DNA from: Nocardia sp. NBC_00565
Lineage (GTDB): Bacteria > Actinomycetota > Actinomycetes > Mycobacteriales > Mycobacteriaceae
Length of the DNA: 64,000 nt
Assembly (NCBI RefSeq): GCF_036345915.1
Contig: NZ_CP107785.1
Location: forward strand, 7,440,001 to 7,504,000
Direction of reading: 5' to 3'
Shown here: one piece after another, positions 19,392 to 30,400 of the stretch
Layout of the letters: each line of letters begins with the position of its first letter
Numbering within the stretch: the first letter of the stretch is position 1
Position numbers and translations under genes: made by a program
Notes under the pieces: generated by a model
The model's input: only the letters and a program-made list of their open reading frames with translations
Databases searched by the model: none
What the model was told of the DNA's origin: nothing

Positions 19392-21551
19392 TTGAGCACA
19401 GTCACGGCAGAACGTGCCGAGCACTCCACACCGGAGCGCGGCCGGGGTGCGCTGTTGATCGGGCATATCGGGTCCGGGGTGGGCGAGGCGGTGCTGGCAG
19501 CTGTGGTCGCGGCGATTGTGGCCGCGGTTGGGCTCCTCGCGTTCTCGATGGTGCAGTGGCCCGCGTTCAACTCCTCGAATGTGACTCGCGCGTTGACTAC
19601 GGTCGGGCAGCTCGGGGCCGCGGTCATTATCGTGGCGGCGATCTGGCTGGTGCGGGCGCGGCGGTGGCCGTGGGTGGCGAAAGCGCTGTCGTGGGTGGGG
19701 ATTTCGACGTTCGTCACGGTTACCTTGGGGATGCCGCTGGCCGCGACCAAGCTGTATCTGTTCGGTGTCTCGGTGGATCAGGAATTTCGCACCGAGTATC
19801 TGACGCGGCTGACCGACAGTGCGGCGCTGCACGATATGACCTACGCCGACCTGCCGCCGTTCTATCCGGCCGGGTGGTTCTGGATCGGCGGGCGCGTGGC
19901 GAATGTGCTCGGCATGGACGGCTGGGAAGCCTTCAAGCCGTACGCGATCGGATCGCTCGCGGTGATCGCGGTGATCGCGCTCGTGTTGTGGTCCAACTTG
20001 ATTCGCGCCGATTGGGCGATCGGGGTCGCCGCGGCGACGACCGCGGTGACGGTGGCCTACGCGTCACCGGAGGCCTACAGCGCCGTCATCGTGCTACTGC
20101 TGCCGCCCGCCCTGGTGCTGGCCTGGGGCGCGCTGTACCGGCCGCTCGAGGTGAGCGTCTGGACCGAACCGGCTGCCGAGCGCGCGCAAGCCGGCGGCGG
20201 GGTGTCCGCCTCCGCGGCGCGTCGTGAAAACGCGATCGATGACCTCCAGCGTGCGGACAGCGCGGCCGGGGGCAGCGCGGCGGGCACCGACCAAGCGACG
20301 GGCGATAGCGACCGCACGGCGGCGACCATCGCACCGAGTGGCGGCAACACGGCCGGGGGTTGGGGGGCGGTGATCGGGGCCGGGCTGTTCCTCGGGATGG
20401 CGGCGTCGTTCTATACGTTGTATTTCGCGGTCGCGGCGTTCGCGGTTGGGCTGATGGGTCTGGTTTCGGCCGGGCTCGCGGTGCGGGCGGCGAATCGTTC
20501 GGGTGGCGCGGGCTCCCGGTGGCGGGCCGCGGTGCCGCCGCTGGTGCGACTGGTTGTCATCGGGGCGATCGCCGGCGTGGTGGCGCTGATCGTGTGGCTG
20601 CCGTTCGTGTTGAAGATGCTCGGCGGGACGATGCCGGGTTCGGGGACGGCGTTCCACTATCTGCCCGAGGGTGGGGCCGAGTTGCCGTTGCCGATGGCGG
20701 AGATCTCGCTGTCGGGGGCGTTCTTCCTGATCGGGACGGCATGGCTGGTGGTGCGGGCCGCGTCGTCGCGGCGGGCGCAGGCACTCGGCATCGGCGTGCT
20801 GGCGATCTATCTGTGGTGCCTGCTGTCGATGGCGGCGACCGCGGCGGGGACGACATTGCTGTCGTTCCGGTTGACGCCCGTGCTCGAGGTGCTGCTGGCC
20901 GCGGCGGGGGCGTTCGGTTTCGTCGAGGGTGCGCGGGCGGTGTACCAGGCGTTCAACGAGCCGGGCCGGTTCCGGCTGGCCGTCGTCGTGGTGGCGATCG
21001 TCGGCGCGCTCGCGTTCACGCAGGACATCCCCCGCGTACTGAAGCCCGAGATCACCACCGCCTACACCGATACCGACGGCAACGGCGAGCGCGCCGACAA
21101 GCGCGCACCTGGTGCGGCGGCGTACTACCGCGAGATCGATGCGGCGCTCACCGCGCAGACCGGTAGGCCGCGGTCGGATACGGTGCTGCTCACCGCCGAC
21201 ACCAGCTTCCTTTCCTTCTATCCCTACTACGGTTTCCAGGCGCTGACCTCGCACTATGCCAACCCGCTCGCCGATTTCGCGGGCCGCGCCGCGACCATCG
21301 AGGCATGGAGCAAACTGGACTCCGCCGAAGCACTGGTCGACGCGCTCGACAAGTGCCCGTGGCGCGCACCGGACGCCTTCCTCTTCCGCAGCAGCGGCGA
21401 CAACTACACACTGCGCCTGGCCAAGGACGTCTACCCCAACGACCCCAATGTGAAGCGCTACACCGTGGCGTTCCCGAAGAAGCTGTTCGCGGACCCGCAC
21501 TTCACCACCACCGACATCGGCCCCTTCACCCTGGTGGTGGTCAACCGCTGA
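19392..21551 (+). CDS. aftA: Galactan 5-O-arabinofuranosyltransferase AftA
   Basis: 719 residues from TTG 19392, supported by AAGGAG 7 nt before it. A polytopic GT-C protein: about ten or more helices, then a C-terminal soluble domain with TVLLTADTSFLSFYPYYGFQALTSHYANPLADF. Position after dprE1-dprE2 and before embC is that of Rv3792. It adds the first arabinose onto galactan from decaprenyl-phosphoryl-arabinose. It is longer than the roughly 640-residue mycobacterial enzyme, partly because of a low-complexity Ala/Gly/Ser/Asp insertion at about residues 258-320. Confidence 0.88.
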   Translation: MSTVTAERAEHSTPERGRGALLIGHIGSGVGEAVLAAVVAAIVAAVGLLAFSMVQWPAFNSSNVTRALTTVGQLGAAVIIVAAIWLVRARRWPWVAKALSWVGISTFVTVTLGMPLAATKLYLFGVSVDQEFRTEYLTRLTDSAALHDMTYADLPPFYPAGWFWIGGRVANVLGMDGWEAFKPYAIGSLAVIAVIALVLWSNLIRADWAIGVAAATTAVTVAYASPEAYSAVIVLLLPPALVLAWGALYRPLEVSVWTEPAAERAQAGGGVSASAARRENAIDDLQRADSAAGGSAAGTDQATGDSDRTAATIAPSGGNTAGGWGAVIGAGLFLGMAASFYTLYFAVAAFAVGLMGLVSAGLAVRAANRSGGAGSRWRAAVPPLVRLVVIGAIAGVVALIVWLPFVLKMLGGTMPGSGTAFHYLPEGGAELPLPMAEISLSGAFFLIGTAWLVVRAASSRRAQALGIGVLAIYLWCLLSMAATAAGTTLLSFRLTPVLEVLLAAAGAFGFVEGARAVYQAFNEPGRFRLAVVVVAIVGALAFTQDIPRVLKPEITTAYTDTDGNGERADKRAPGAAAYYREIDAALTAQTGRPRSDTVLLTADTSFLSFYPYYGFQALTSHYANPLADFAGRAATIEAWSKLDSAEALVDALDKCPWRAPDAFLFRSSGDNYTLRLAKDVYPNDPNVKRYTVAFPKKLFADPHFTTTDIGPFTLVVVNR

Positions 21552-21710
21552 CGTTCCTCGCATATGTGGTGAACGTCGCGCACAGGTTGTACCTTGTGCG
21601 GGCACTCACTCGGTCTGCGCCAACCCGATCGCTATCGGTTGCCAGGGTGCTCACGGGGTGGTTGGGTACGGTGGACGGCTGATCTGATCATCAATAGGGG
21701 AAGTTTCGTT

Positions 21711-23588
21711 TTGCAGGTCGAGGCACGAGAAGCAGTAGGCGTCGTTTCAAGCGGATCAGCACCGGCTGGCGTGTCTCTGGATCAGCTCGCACCGGAAAGA
21801 AAGCGGCGGCGGCCGCGCCTGCGGGTCGACCCCAGCGATCTGGTCGTTTCGGTGGGCTATCTGGCGTTGGCGGTCGCGGTGCTCTCGGGGCAGTGGCGCG
21901 ATACGCAGAGCGGGTACCTGATCAAGAGTGGTCAGGACCAGACGATGTGGGAGTGGTTCTTCGCGGTCACCGCGCATTCGGTGGCGCATCTGGAGAATCC
22001 GCTCGGCACGAATCTGCAGAATTTCCCGGCCGGGGTGAACATGATGGCCAATACCGCCATGTTCGGGGTCGGGGTGCCATTGACGCCGGTCACACTGTTG
22101 TTCGGACCTACCGTCACCTTCGTGCTCGTGCTGACGCTCGGGCTCGCCTCCACCGCCTTCGCTTGGTATTGGCTGTTCTCCCGGGAGTTGGTGGGGTCCC
22201 GGCTGGCCGCCGCGATCGGCGGACTCTTCTGCGGCTTCGCGCCCGCGATGATCTCCCATGCCAACGCGCACCCGAATTTCGTCCTGCTCGTGCTACTTCC
22301 GGTAATCGCCCTGCTGCTGATCCGGATCGCGCGGCGAGTAACAGCTGTCGATGCGGAAAAGGTCAAGCCGCGCAGGCGAGTTCGGGACGCGGTCACGCTC
22401 GGCCTGCTCGTCGCAACGCAGATCGCACTCGGCGAAGAACCACTGCTGATCTTCGCGCTCTCCTTCGGACTGTTCGCCGTCGTGTACTACCTGCACACAC
22501 CGCGCATGGGCTGGCGGGTGCTGCGGGCGCTGGCCCCGACTGTCGCACTGGCGACGGTCATCACGTTGATGCTCACCGAGATTCCGCTGTGGTGGCAGTT
22601 CTTCGGCCCGCAGAGTTACCGCTCGATCGACCACGGGCCGATGGGCAACGATCTGAAGGCGATCGTGCAGTTCCCCTCCGAATCGCTGGGCGGGATATTC
22701 CAGCCGGGACAGTACGTGGCGATCAACGACACCGAGCAGAACGCCTACTTCGGCTGGCCGCTGCTGCTGTTGCTCATCGTCACGGTGGCGCTGCTGTGGC
22801 GCGATCGGGTGGTCCGGGCCGCGGGTGTGGTGATCGCGGTCTTCGGTGTGCTGTCGCTGGGTGCCGAGGCCATGCTCGGCAAGCAGCCCACCGGAATCGA
22901 ATTGCCATGGCAGTGGGCCGAAAAGATCCCGTTGCTCAATACCGTGCTGGAGACCCGGCTCACCATGGCGGCGATCCCGGCCATCGCGGCGGTGCTGGCG
23001 CTGGCGACCCAGCGGGCGGTCACGGCGTGGCGGCAGTCGCCGGTCGATTGGCGGCCGCTGGCGTGGTTCGCGGTACTCGCCCTGGCCGTGGTTCCGCTGG
23101 CCCCGACCGTGCTGCCGGTGATCGAGCGCGCGCCGACGCCGCAGTTCTTCGCCGATGGAACTGTCCGGAAGTACGTGAGCGGCGGCTCGGTCGTCCTGGT
23201 GCCGCCGCCGCGGCCCTTCGAGGCGCAGGCGTTGCGCTGGCAGGCCGACGCGAACTTCGACTTCCCGCTTGCCGGAGGCTATTTCGTCGGCCCGACCGGC
23301 GCCAAGAAGAAGGGCATCTACGGGCCGGACTTCCGCCCGACCACCGCCCTGCTGGTCGGTGCCCAGGACTCCGGCGTCATCCCGCCGATCGACGACGAGA
23401 CGCGGGCGCAAGCGCTGGACGATCTGCGATTCTGGGAGGCCGATGTGGTCGTGCTGCCCGCGACCAAGAACTCCGACGTGCTGCGCACGACCGTGAGTCA
23501 GCTGCTCGGCGTCGCGCCGCGCCAAGTCGATGACGTGTGGCTCTGGGATGTCCGGCCGCTGCGCGAGGACAGCCAACCGCCGCAGTAG
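21711..23588 (+). CDS. Large polytopic membrane protein between aftA and embC, putative GT-C glycosyltransferase
   Basis: 625 residues from TTG 21711, chosen for the AGGGGAAG site 7 nt before it. After an Arg/Lys-rich N-terminus come some twelve hydrophobic helices. A loop reads AHLENPLGTNLQNFPAGVNMMAN, and a soluble C-terminal part of about 130 residues contains ATTALLVGAQDSGVIPPIDDETRAQ-like sequence. The layout is that of GT-C enzymes using polyprenyl donors, but no exact family is recognised. M. tuberculosis has no gene at this place. Its position suggests an additional step in arabinan or a related polymer, which is inference. Confidence 0.7.
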   Translation: MQVEAREAVGVVSSGSAPAGVSLDQLAPERKRRRPRLRVDPSDLVVSVGYLALAVAVLSGQWRDTQSGYLIKSGQDQTMWEWFFAVTAHSVAHLENPLGTNLQNFPAGVNMMANTAMFGVGVPLTPVTLLFGPTVTFVLVLTLGLASTAFAWYWLFSRELVGSRLAAAIGGLFCGFAPAMISHANAHPNFVLLVLLPVIALLLIRIARRVTAVDAEKVKPRRRVRDAVTLGLLVATQIALGEEPLLIFALSFGLFAVVYYLHTPRMGWRVLRALAPTVALATVITLMLTEIPLWWQFFGPQSYRSIDHGPMGNDLKAIVQFPSESLGGIFQPGQYVAINDTEQNAYFGWPLLLLLIVTVALLWRDRVVRAAGVVIAVFGVLSLGAEAMLGKQPTGIELPWQWAEKIPLLNTVLETRLTMAAIPAIAAVLALATQRAVTAWRQSPVDWRPLAWFAVLALAVVPLAPTVLPVIERAPTPQFFADGTVRKYVSGGSVVLVPPPRPFEAQALRWQADANFDFPLAGGYFVGPTGAKKKGIYGPDFRPTTALLVGAQDSGVIPPIDDETRAQALDDLRFWEADVVVLPATKNSDVLRTTVSQLLGVAPRQVDDVWLWDVRPLREDSQPPQ

Positions 23589-23659
23589 CCGCAGTGGCAT
23601 GGGCCGTGGGTCATCTCGGTGGCGGGGATCACCGGCACGGGTGGCTAGCATGGTCCCTC

Positions 23660-26600
23660 GTGCGACCGGACCGAACTTCTGCAGCGTTCACCCGCAACCG
23701 CCTGATCGCCCTCGTCTCCGGACTTCTCGGATTCGTGCTGGCGCTGCTGACACCGTTGCTGCCGGTGAAACAGGACCAGGCCGCGCTCGACTGGCCGCAA
23801 GCGGGCCGCACCAATGTCGAAGCGCCGCTGGTGTCGTATGTGCCGCTGCGACTGGATGCGACGCTGCCGTGCACGGTGATCGGCGCCGCCGGATCGGGCA
23901 CGGTGGTGTCGACCATTCCGGTCGCCTCGGGTCAGGCCAGTGCCAAGGGGCTGATCGTCTCGGTCGCCGATGGCACGCTCTCGGTGCTGCAACGCGATGT
24001 CCCGCTGCTGTCCGCGCCGGTCGCGGAGATCGCCGGATGCGAGTCCGTCACCATCAGCTCCACGGCGGCCGCGACCTCGGTCGAATTCGTCGGCGCGAAG
24101 CGGCAGGACGGCACGCCCTTCCGCAACACCATCACCCGCGATATCCGCCCGCAGATGGTCGGTGTGTTCACCGACCTCGACGCCGCGCAACTCGACGGTG
24201 TGAAACTGCACGCCGATATCGATTCACGCTTCTCCTCGACCCCGTCCGTGCTGAAGCTCGGGGCGATGATCGCGGCGGCGGTCCTCACGATCGTCGCGCT
24301 GATCGCACTGCATCTACTCGACAACGCCGACGGCAGGCGGGCCCGGCGCTTCCTGCCCGCGCACTGGTGGCGATTCACGCTGGCCGATGCGGCCATCCTC
24401 GGCATCCTGGTGCTGTGGCACTTCATCGGGGCGAACACCTCCGACGACGGTTACATCCTGAATATGGCTCGCGCCTCCGAGCATTCGGGGTACATGGCCA
24501 ACTACTACCGGTGGTTCGCGGTGCCCGAGGCGCCGTTCGGCTGGTCCTACGAGGTGCTGGCCTGGATGACCAAGGTCTCCGACGCCAGCCCCTGGATGCG
24601 GCTGCCGACACTGGCCGCCGGGATCGTGTGCTGGCTGGTGATCAGCCGAGAGGTGCTGCCCCGCTTGGGCGCTCGCGTGCGCAGGCACAAGGTGGCGCTG
24701 TGGACGGCCGGGCTGGTCTTCCTCGCGTTCTGGCTGCCCTATGACAACGGACTGCGGCCCGAGCCGCTCATCGCCGCCGGTGCGCTGCTGACCTGGTGCT
24801 CGATCGAGCGGGCCATCGCGACCGGGCGGCTGCTGCCCGCCGCGGTCGGTGTGCTGATCGCGGCGTTCTCGCTGGCGGCCGGTCCGACGGGGCTCATCTG
24901 TGTCGCGGCAATGATCGCCGGCTCGCGACCGGTGCTGCAGATCATCATTCGACGAGCACGCGATGCCGCGGGCACGCTGGCTGGGAATGCGGCCCCCTCC
25001 GCTACCGAGCCGGGGGCGGCGGATGACGAGCCTGCCGACCACAGCACCTCGCGTCTGGCCACCTTCTTCCGGTACGGGGCGCTGCTCGCGCCGGGACTCG
25101 CGGCCGGAACTCTCGTGCTGGTCGTGGTTTTCGCCGATCAGACACTGGCAACGGTCATGGAGGCGACCCGGGTGCGCACGCTGGTCGGGCCGAATGTGGC
25201 CTGGTTCGATGAGCGGACGCGGTGGGATTCGCTGTTGATGCTCTCACCGGACGGTTCGCTGGCGCGGCGCTTCGGTGTGCTGATCATGCTGCTGTGCCTG
25301 CTGGTCTGCGTGCTGCAGGTGCTGCGCAAGGGGCGGATTCCCGGTACCTCGCGTGGGCCGTCGGTGCGGATTCTCGGCATCGTCTTCGCCTCGCTGCTGC
25401 TGATGATGTTCACGCCGACCAAGTGGACCCATCACTTCGGCGTGTACGCCGGACTGGCCGGGTCACTGGCGGCGCTGGCGGCGGTCGCGGTGAGCACCAA
25501 CGGGATTCGCTCGCCGCGTAACCGGGCGCTGTTCGCGGCGGCGGTGCTGTTCCTGCTGGCGATCACCTTCACCGGATCCAACGGCTGGTGGTATGTCTCC
25601 AGTTACGGTGTGCCGTGGTGGGATAAGGCGCCACTGATCGCAGGCAAGGGCCTGTCGACGCTGTTCCTCGGGCTCAGCGGGGTGGCACTGGTGGTGGCGG
25701 TATGGCTGCACTATCGCGAGCCGTACCGCGCGAAGACCGACGCGCAAGGGCGTTTCGAGCGTTACGCCTCGGCACCGTTGACGATCGCGGCCGCACTGCT
25801 CGTGCTGTTCGAGGTCGCCTCGCTGGCCAAGGCGGCGGTCACCCAGTACCCGGCGTACTCCATCGCCAAGTCGAATCTCGAATCGCTGAGCGGCAATACC
25901 TGCGCGCTGGCCAACGAGGTGCTGGTCGAGACCGACACCGCGAACTCACTGCTGCTCCCCTATACCGGCTCCCCCGCCGACGGATTGGCCGCGGAATCGA
26001 AGGGATTCACCCCGAACGGGGTGGCCGCCGACCTCACCGCCGATGCTGAGGAAACCGTGTCGGGCGGCGCGAATTCGATCAACAAGGATTCGAAGAACAA
26101 GACCACCAACACCACCGGTGCAGGCACCGGCGGCGGCACCAGCCAGCAGCCCGGAATCAATGACAGCACAGTGGCATTGCCGTTCGGCCTGGATCCGGCG
26201 CGGACGCCGGTCCAGGGCAGCTACCAGGACAGCGAGCAGCAGCAGGCCAAGCTCACCTCGCAGTGGTACCGGCTCGACCTGACCGACAGCATGCGCCACG
26301 ACCCCGCCTACCAGGTGCTCGCCATCACCGCGGCGGGCCGGATCCGCTCGGTCGACGCCGACGGCGTGGTCACCTACGGGCAGGAACTGCACCTGGAGTA
26401 CGGCGTCCGCGGACCCGACGGCGAGGTGCGGACGCTCGGTTCGGTGGATCCGCTGGATATCGGCCCCGCACCATCCTGGCGCAATCTCCGTGTGCCACTG
26501 GATAAATTGCCCGCCGAGGTCAATGCGGTGCGCCTGGTCGCGGTCGACAACGACATCACTCAGAAGCAGTGGCTGGCCCTCACCCCGCCCCGGCTGCCGC

Positions 26601-26986
26601 ATCTGGCCACCCTGAATTCCGTGGTCGGCGAGAGCGATCCGGTGCTGCTCGACTGGCACGTCGGCCTCGCCTTCCCCTGCCAGCGCCCATTCGACCACCA
26701 TGACGGCGTCGCCGAGGTCCCCGACTGGCGCATCCTGCCCGACCGCGTCGGCTCCGACGCCTCCAACGCCTGGCAGGACGATATCGGCGGCGGCCCCCTC
26801 GGCTGGACCGGCCTGCTCCTGAAATCCCAGACCATCCCCACCTACCTCACCCACGACTGGTCCCGCGACTGGGGCTCGCTCGAAAAGTTCACCTCCTACG
26901 CCCCCACCGCCCATCCCGCAACCATCACCACCACCGTCGAACCCGTCAACGGCTGGACCAAGACCTCCCCCATCCGAGCCCGGTGA
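23660..26986 (+). CDS. embC: Arabinosyltransferase, EmbC-like
   Basis: 1108 residues from GTG 23660. The N-terminal helix and jelly-roll domain (LLPVKQDQAALDWPQ) lead to the catalytic loop GANTSDDGYIL with Asp262 and Asp263, about 13 helices, and a C-terminal carbohydrate-binding domain with VLLDWHVGLAFPCQRPFDHHDG. SPDGSLARRFGVL and KGRIPGTSRGPS resemble EmbC more than EmbA or EmbB. It extends alpha-1,5-arabinan. At the position equivalent to EmbB Met306 (DASPWMRLP) it keeps Met313. It lacks the SGLWSPG tail seen in the other Emb here. The next emb gene is convergent, not downstream. Confidence 0.85.
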   Translation: MRPDRTSAAFTRNRLIALVSGLLGFVLALLTPLLPVKQDQAALDWPQAGRTNVEAPLVSYVPLRLDATLPCTVIGAAGSGTVVSTIPVASGQASAKGLIVSVADGTLSVLQRDVPLLSAPVAEIAGCESVTISSTAAATSVEFVGAKRQDGTPFRNTITRDIRPQMVGVFTDLDAAQLDGVKLHADIDSRFSSTPSVLKLGAMIAAAVLTIVALIALHLLDNADGRRARRFLPAHWWRFTLADAAILGILVLWHFIGANTSDDGYILNMARASEHSGYMANYYRWFAVPEAPFGWSYEVLAWMTKVSDASPWMRLPTLAAGIVCWLVISREVLPRLGARVRRHKVALWTAGLVFLAFWLPYDNGLRPEPLIAAGALLTWCSIERAIATGRLLPAAVGVLIAAFSLAAGPTGLICVAAMIAGSRPVLQIIIRRARDAAGTLAGNAAPSATEPGAADDEPADHSTSRLATFFRYGALLAPGLAAGTLVLVVVFADQTLATVMEATRVRTLVGPNVAWFDERTRWDSLLMLSPDGSLARRFGVLIMLLCLLVCVLQVLRKGRIPGTSRGPSVRILGIVFASLLLMMFTPTKWTHHFGVYAGLAGSLAALAAVAVSTNGIRSPRNRALFAAAVLFLLAITFTGSNGWWYVSSYGVPWWDKAPLIAGKGLSTLFLGLSGVALVVAVWLHYREPYRAKTDAQGRFERYASAPLTIAAALLVLFEVASLAKAAVTQYPAYSIAKSNLESLSGNTCALANEVLVETDTANSLLLPYTGSPADGLAAESKGFTPNGVAADLTADAEETVSGGANSINKDSKNKTTNTTGAGTGGGTSQQPGINDSTVALPFGLDPARTPVQGSYQDSEQQQAKLTSQWYRLDLTDSMRHDPAYQVLAITAAGRIRSVDADGVVTYGQELHLEYGVRGPDGEVRTLGSVDPLDIGPAPSWRNLRVPLDKLPAEVNAVRLVAVDNDITQKQWLALTPPRLPHLATLNSVVGESDPVLLDWHVGLAFPCQRPFDHHDGVAEVPDWRILPDRVGSDASNAWQDDIGGGPLGWTGLLLKSQTIPTYLTHDWSRDWGSLEKFTSYAPTAHPATITTTVEPVNGWTKTSPIRAR

Positions 26987-27127
26987 GAACCCCGAGGTCA
27001 GGAAGGCGACGGAGTTGGGTTTTGTTCGCGTCTCGGGCAGGTTACGACAGTGCACCAGCGTGACCATGTCGTAAATGTTGAAGCTGAAATCCTTCCCAGG
27101 AGGTGGAGGAACCGTAACCTTTTATGC

Positions 27128-27289
27128 ATGACCGCGGCCTTCGATGATATGGATCTGCGCGACCTCGTCGGACTGCTCACCGAAGAAGAACAACGGGAGC
27201 TTCGACCGGCGGTGCTGCGTGTGTTATCCCGCCAACCCTCCCAGGAAATCCTTCGCCGTGAGCTCGGCCTACGCATGACAAAGGTCTGA
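27128..27289 (+). CDS. Small hypothetical protein between convergent emb genes
   Basis: 53 residues from ATG 27128. It is highly charged and probably all helical: DLRDLVGLLTEEEQRELRPAVLRVL and a basic end LRRELGLRMTKV. A very strong AGGAGGTGGAGGA stretch lies at 27098-27110, somewhat far (17 nt) from the start. No signal peptide, membrane segment or known domain. It may be a small regulator or adaptor. The strong ribosome site and even codon use argue for a real gene. Confidence 0.5.
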   Translation: MTAAFDDMDLRDLVGLLTEEEQRELRPAVLRVLSRQPSQEILRRELGLRMTKV

Positions 27290-27412
27290 GCTCACCGCAC
27301 CACCAACCACACCCACACCTGGCCGTCGCAAGGGCGCGAATCGCCCTCGGCGGCCTTTTCGCTGTCGAGAGCACGTCAATGCGTCCTCGACCAGCGACCG
27401 GAAACGACAAAG

Positions 27413-27445
27413 CCCGTCGATCGACAGAACGTCGATCGACGGGCC
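27413..27445. terminator. Strong hairpin terminator between emb genes
   Basis: GCCCGTCGATCGAC and GTCGATCGACGGGC form a 14-bp stem around AGAAC. Read on the minus strand it is followed by TTTG, fitting termination of the embB-like gene. Confidence 0.85.
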
Positions 27446-27464
27446 TGCGTAACAGAGCAGCGGG

Positions 27465-30400
27465 TCAGAACACCCGCAGCTGTCCGGGCGACCAGAGCCC
27501 GGACCTGGTGGCCGTGCTGGTTTCCAGCTTCGCGGGGGTCGCGCTGTAGTACTGGTCGTACCGCTCCAGCGAACCCCAGTCGCGCGCCCAGTCGTTCTTC
27601 ATATACGTCGGGATCGTGCTCGACTTGGACAGCATCTGCGAGAAGCCGAGCAGACCGCCGAACTCCTCGGCCTGCCAGGTATTCGTCGAGCTGATGGCCA
27701 GCGGCCGGTCCGGCAGGATGCGGTAGCCGGGCACCTCGGCGACGCCGTTCTTGTGATCCAGCGGCCGCTGGCACGGGAACTGCAGACCGACCGCCCAGTC
27801 GAGCAGCACCGGCTGCTCGGAGCCGATGAAGGTGTTGAGCGACGCCAATTTCGGCATCCGCGGCGGCGTGAACGCCAGCCACTGATCGCCGATCAGAATC
27901 GGGTCATTGGCGACGATGCGCACCGCATCGGCATCCGGCGCGATCTCGTCGAGCGGGACGCGCAGGTTGCGCCACGACGGGAACGGGCCGATATCGCGCG
28001 GCAGATAGGTGCCGAGCATCTGCACGCTGCCGTCGGGCAGGTGCTTGCCGTAGTCGACGGTCAGCGACTGGCCGTACCTCATGTCGCCGGTGTCGTCGAC
28101 GGACAGGATGCGGCCCGCGGCCGAAATGACAACCAGTGGATGATCATCCGAGCGCGGCGCCAACTGGTACCAGCTGGACACCAGATGCGCGGGCTGCTGC
28201 ACACCGTTCTGGTAGCTGCCCATCACCGGCGTGGTCGCCGGATCGAGACCGAAGGGCAGGGTGGCCCGGCTGCCGTTGACACCGGTGACGCCGAAGCCGC
28301 CGTCGGTGCCCGCGTTCTGTCCGTCCGCGCCGACCGGGCCGACCGACTGCGTGGAGGTGTTACCGGTGCCCGGCTTCACCTCGATGGAGTCGGCGCTCAA
28401 CTTCTCCGGCACGCCATTGGGATCGAAACCGACCGGATCCGCACCGGCCAGCGGATCGCCGTCCTTCGGCGGATTCGCCGGATCGGCGATCGGCGTCAAC
28501 ATGCCGTTGCCCTTGTTCACATCCGATTCCACCAGCACGTCATTGGCGAGACCGCACGAACTACCCTGCAGCGAATCGAAATTCGAACGCGCCAGCGAGT
28601 AGGCCGGGTACTGCGCCGCGGCGCCCTTAACCAGCGAGAACACCTCGAGCAGCACCATCATCGCAGCGACCACGGTCAGCGGGATGGCGGCGAACTTGCG
28701 AATCCGCTTGCCACGCACCGACTTCGCCGACGGCTGCGGTTTGGCGTAGTCCTCGCGCAACGTGGACCAGCCGACCAGGGCCAGTGCGAACCCGAACAGC
28801 ACGAGCATCAGCGTGTTCGACTGGTAGCCATGCAGCGAGATCCGCTTGTCGAACCATGGCACGCCGAAGCTGGACACGTACCAATAGCCGTTGATGCCCG
28901 AGAACGCGATCGCCAGTACGAACAGCAATCCGGCGAGGAATATCGCGCGATTCTTCCTGGCCCGCAAGGCACTTGCCGATACCGCCACCGCCGTCACCGC
29001 GGCCAGCGATCCGGCGATGCCCGCGTACGCGCCGAAGTGGTGGGTCCACTTCGTCGGGTTGAACATCATGAAGAAGATGGTGCCGAAGACAACGCCCATC
29101 AGCCGCCAGGTCGGACCGCTCGCGATGCCGGGCACCAGCCTGCGCCGCAACAGCACCAGCATGGTGGTGAACAGGCACAGCAACATGATCAGGAAGGCGA
29201 ACCGGCGCGACAGCGATCCGTCGACGGTCTCCACGAACAGGTAGTAGTAGCGCAGGTAGTCCTCGTACCAGGCCAGGTTCGGGCCGGTCACCTGACGTAC
29301 CCGGTTGGCCTCTTGGATACCGGCGAAGGTCTGGTCGCTGTAGACCACGATCAGCACCAGCAACCCCGCGGCCGCGATCGGTGCGAGCAGCGGCAGTGTC
29401 GAACCCCATTTACCGGCACCCTGCGCGGCCAAGTGGCGGTGCCTGCGCACCACGATCCGCACCAGCGGCCGAATTCCGGCGAGCAATGCCGCCACACACA
29501 TCAGACCCGTCGGTGCGGCCGCCAAGGTGAACGCGGCCACCAGAATCGCGATCGCCGCCGGCAACAACCGACCGGTCGCGATGGCCCGCTCGATCGACAC
29601 CCAGGTCAGCAGCGCACCCAGTGCGACGATCGGCTCCGAACGCAGACCGTTGTCGAACGGCAGCCAGAACGCCAGGAAGACCAGTCCGCCGGTCCACAGT
29701 GCCACCTTGCTGTTGCGCACACCGCGGCCGAGACGGGGCACCACCTCGCGGCTGATGACCATCCAGCACAGGATCGCGCAGAACAGCGCGGGCAAGCGGA
29801 CCCACGGGCTCGCGGTGGAGATCTCCGAGAAGATCTGGACAACGTAGTAGTACCAGCCGAACGGCGCTTCGGGCACGCCGTACCAGCGGAAGTAGTTGGC
29901 CATATAGCCCGCGTGCGGTGCCACCCGGACCATGCTGAGGATATAGCCGTCGTCGGAGGTGTTGGCGCCGACGAAATGCCACAGCAGCAGCGTGCCGATG
30001 ACCGCGCCGTCCGCCCAGGTCGGCTTCAGCCAGTTGGCGGGCAGGAACCGGCGGTGCCCGCGCCCGTCGCTGCCGTCGAGCTTGGCCAGCGCGCCGAGCG
30101 CGATCAGCGTGCACAGCACCGCCGCGATCATCGCGATCAATTTGACCGGAGTCGGGCTGGAGGAGAACCGCGTATCCACCGTCATGTGGAACGACAGTCC
30201 GGTGGGCACCGCGCCCTTCAGATCGGTGAAGACGCCGACCACCTGCGGCCGCAGATCACCATTCAGCTGCCCCTCGACCGGTACCGCGACCTTCTGCGCC
30301 ACGCCGGGCGCCGCACCCTCGACCGGCCGCTCGACCATCGTGGTCAGGCCGCCGAACGACGCCCTGGTCCGATTGATATCGGAGCTGATGGTGATCGCGC

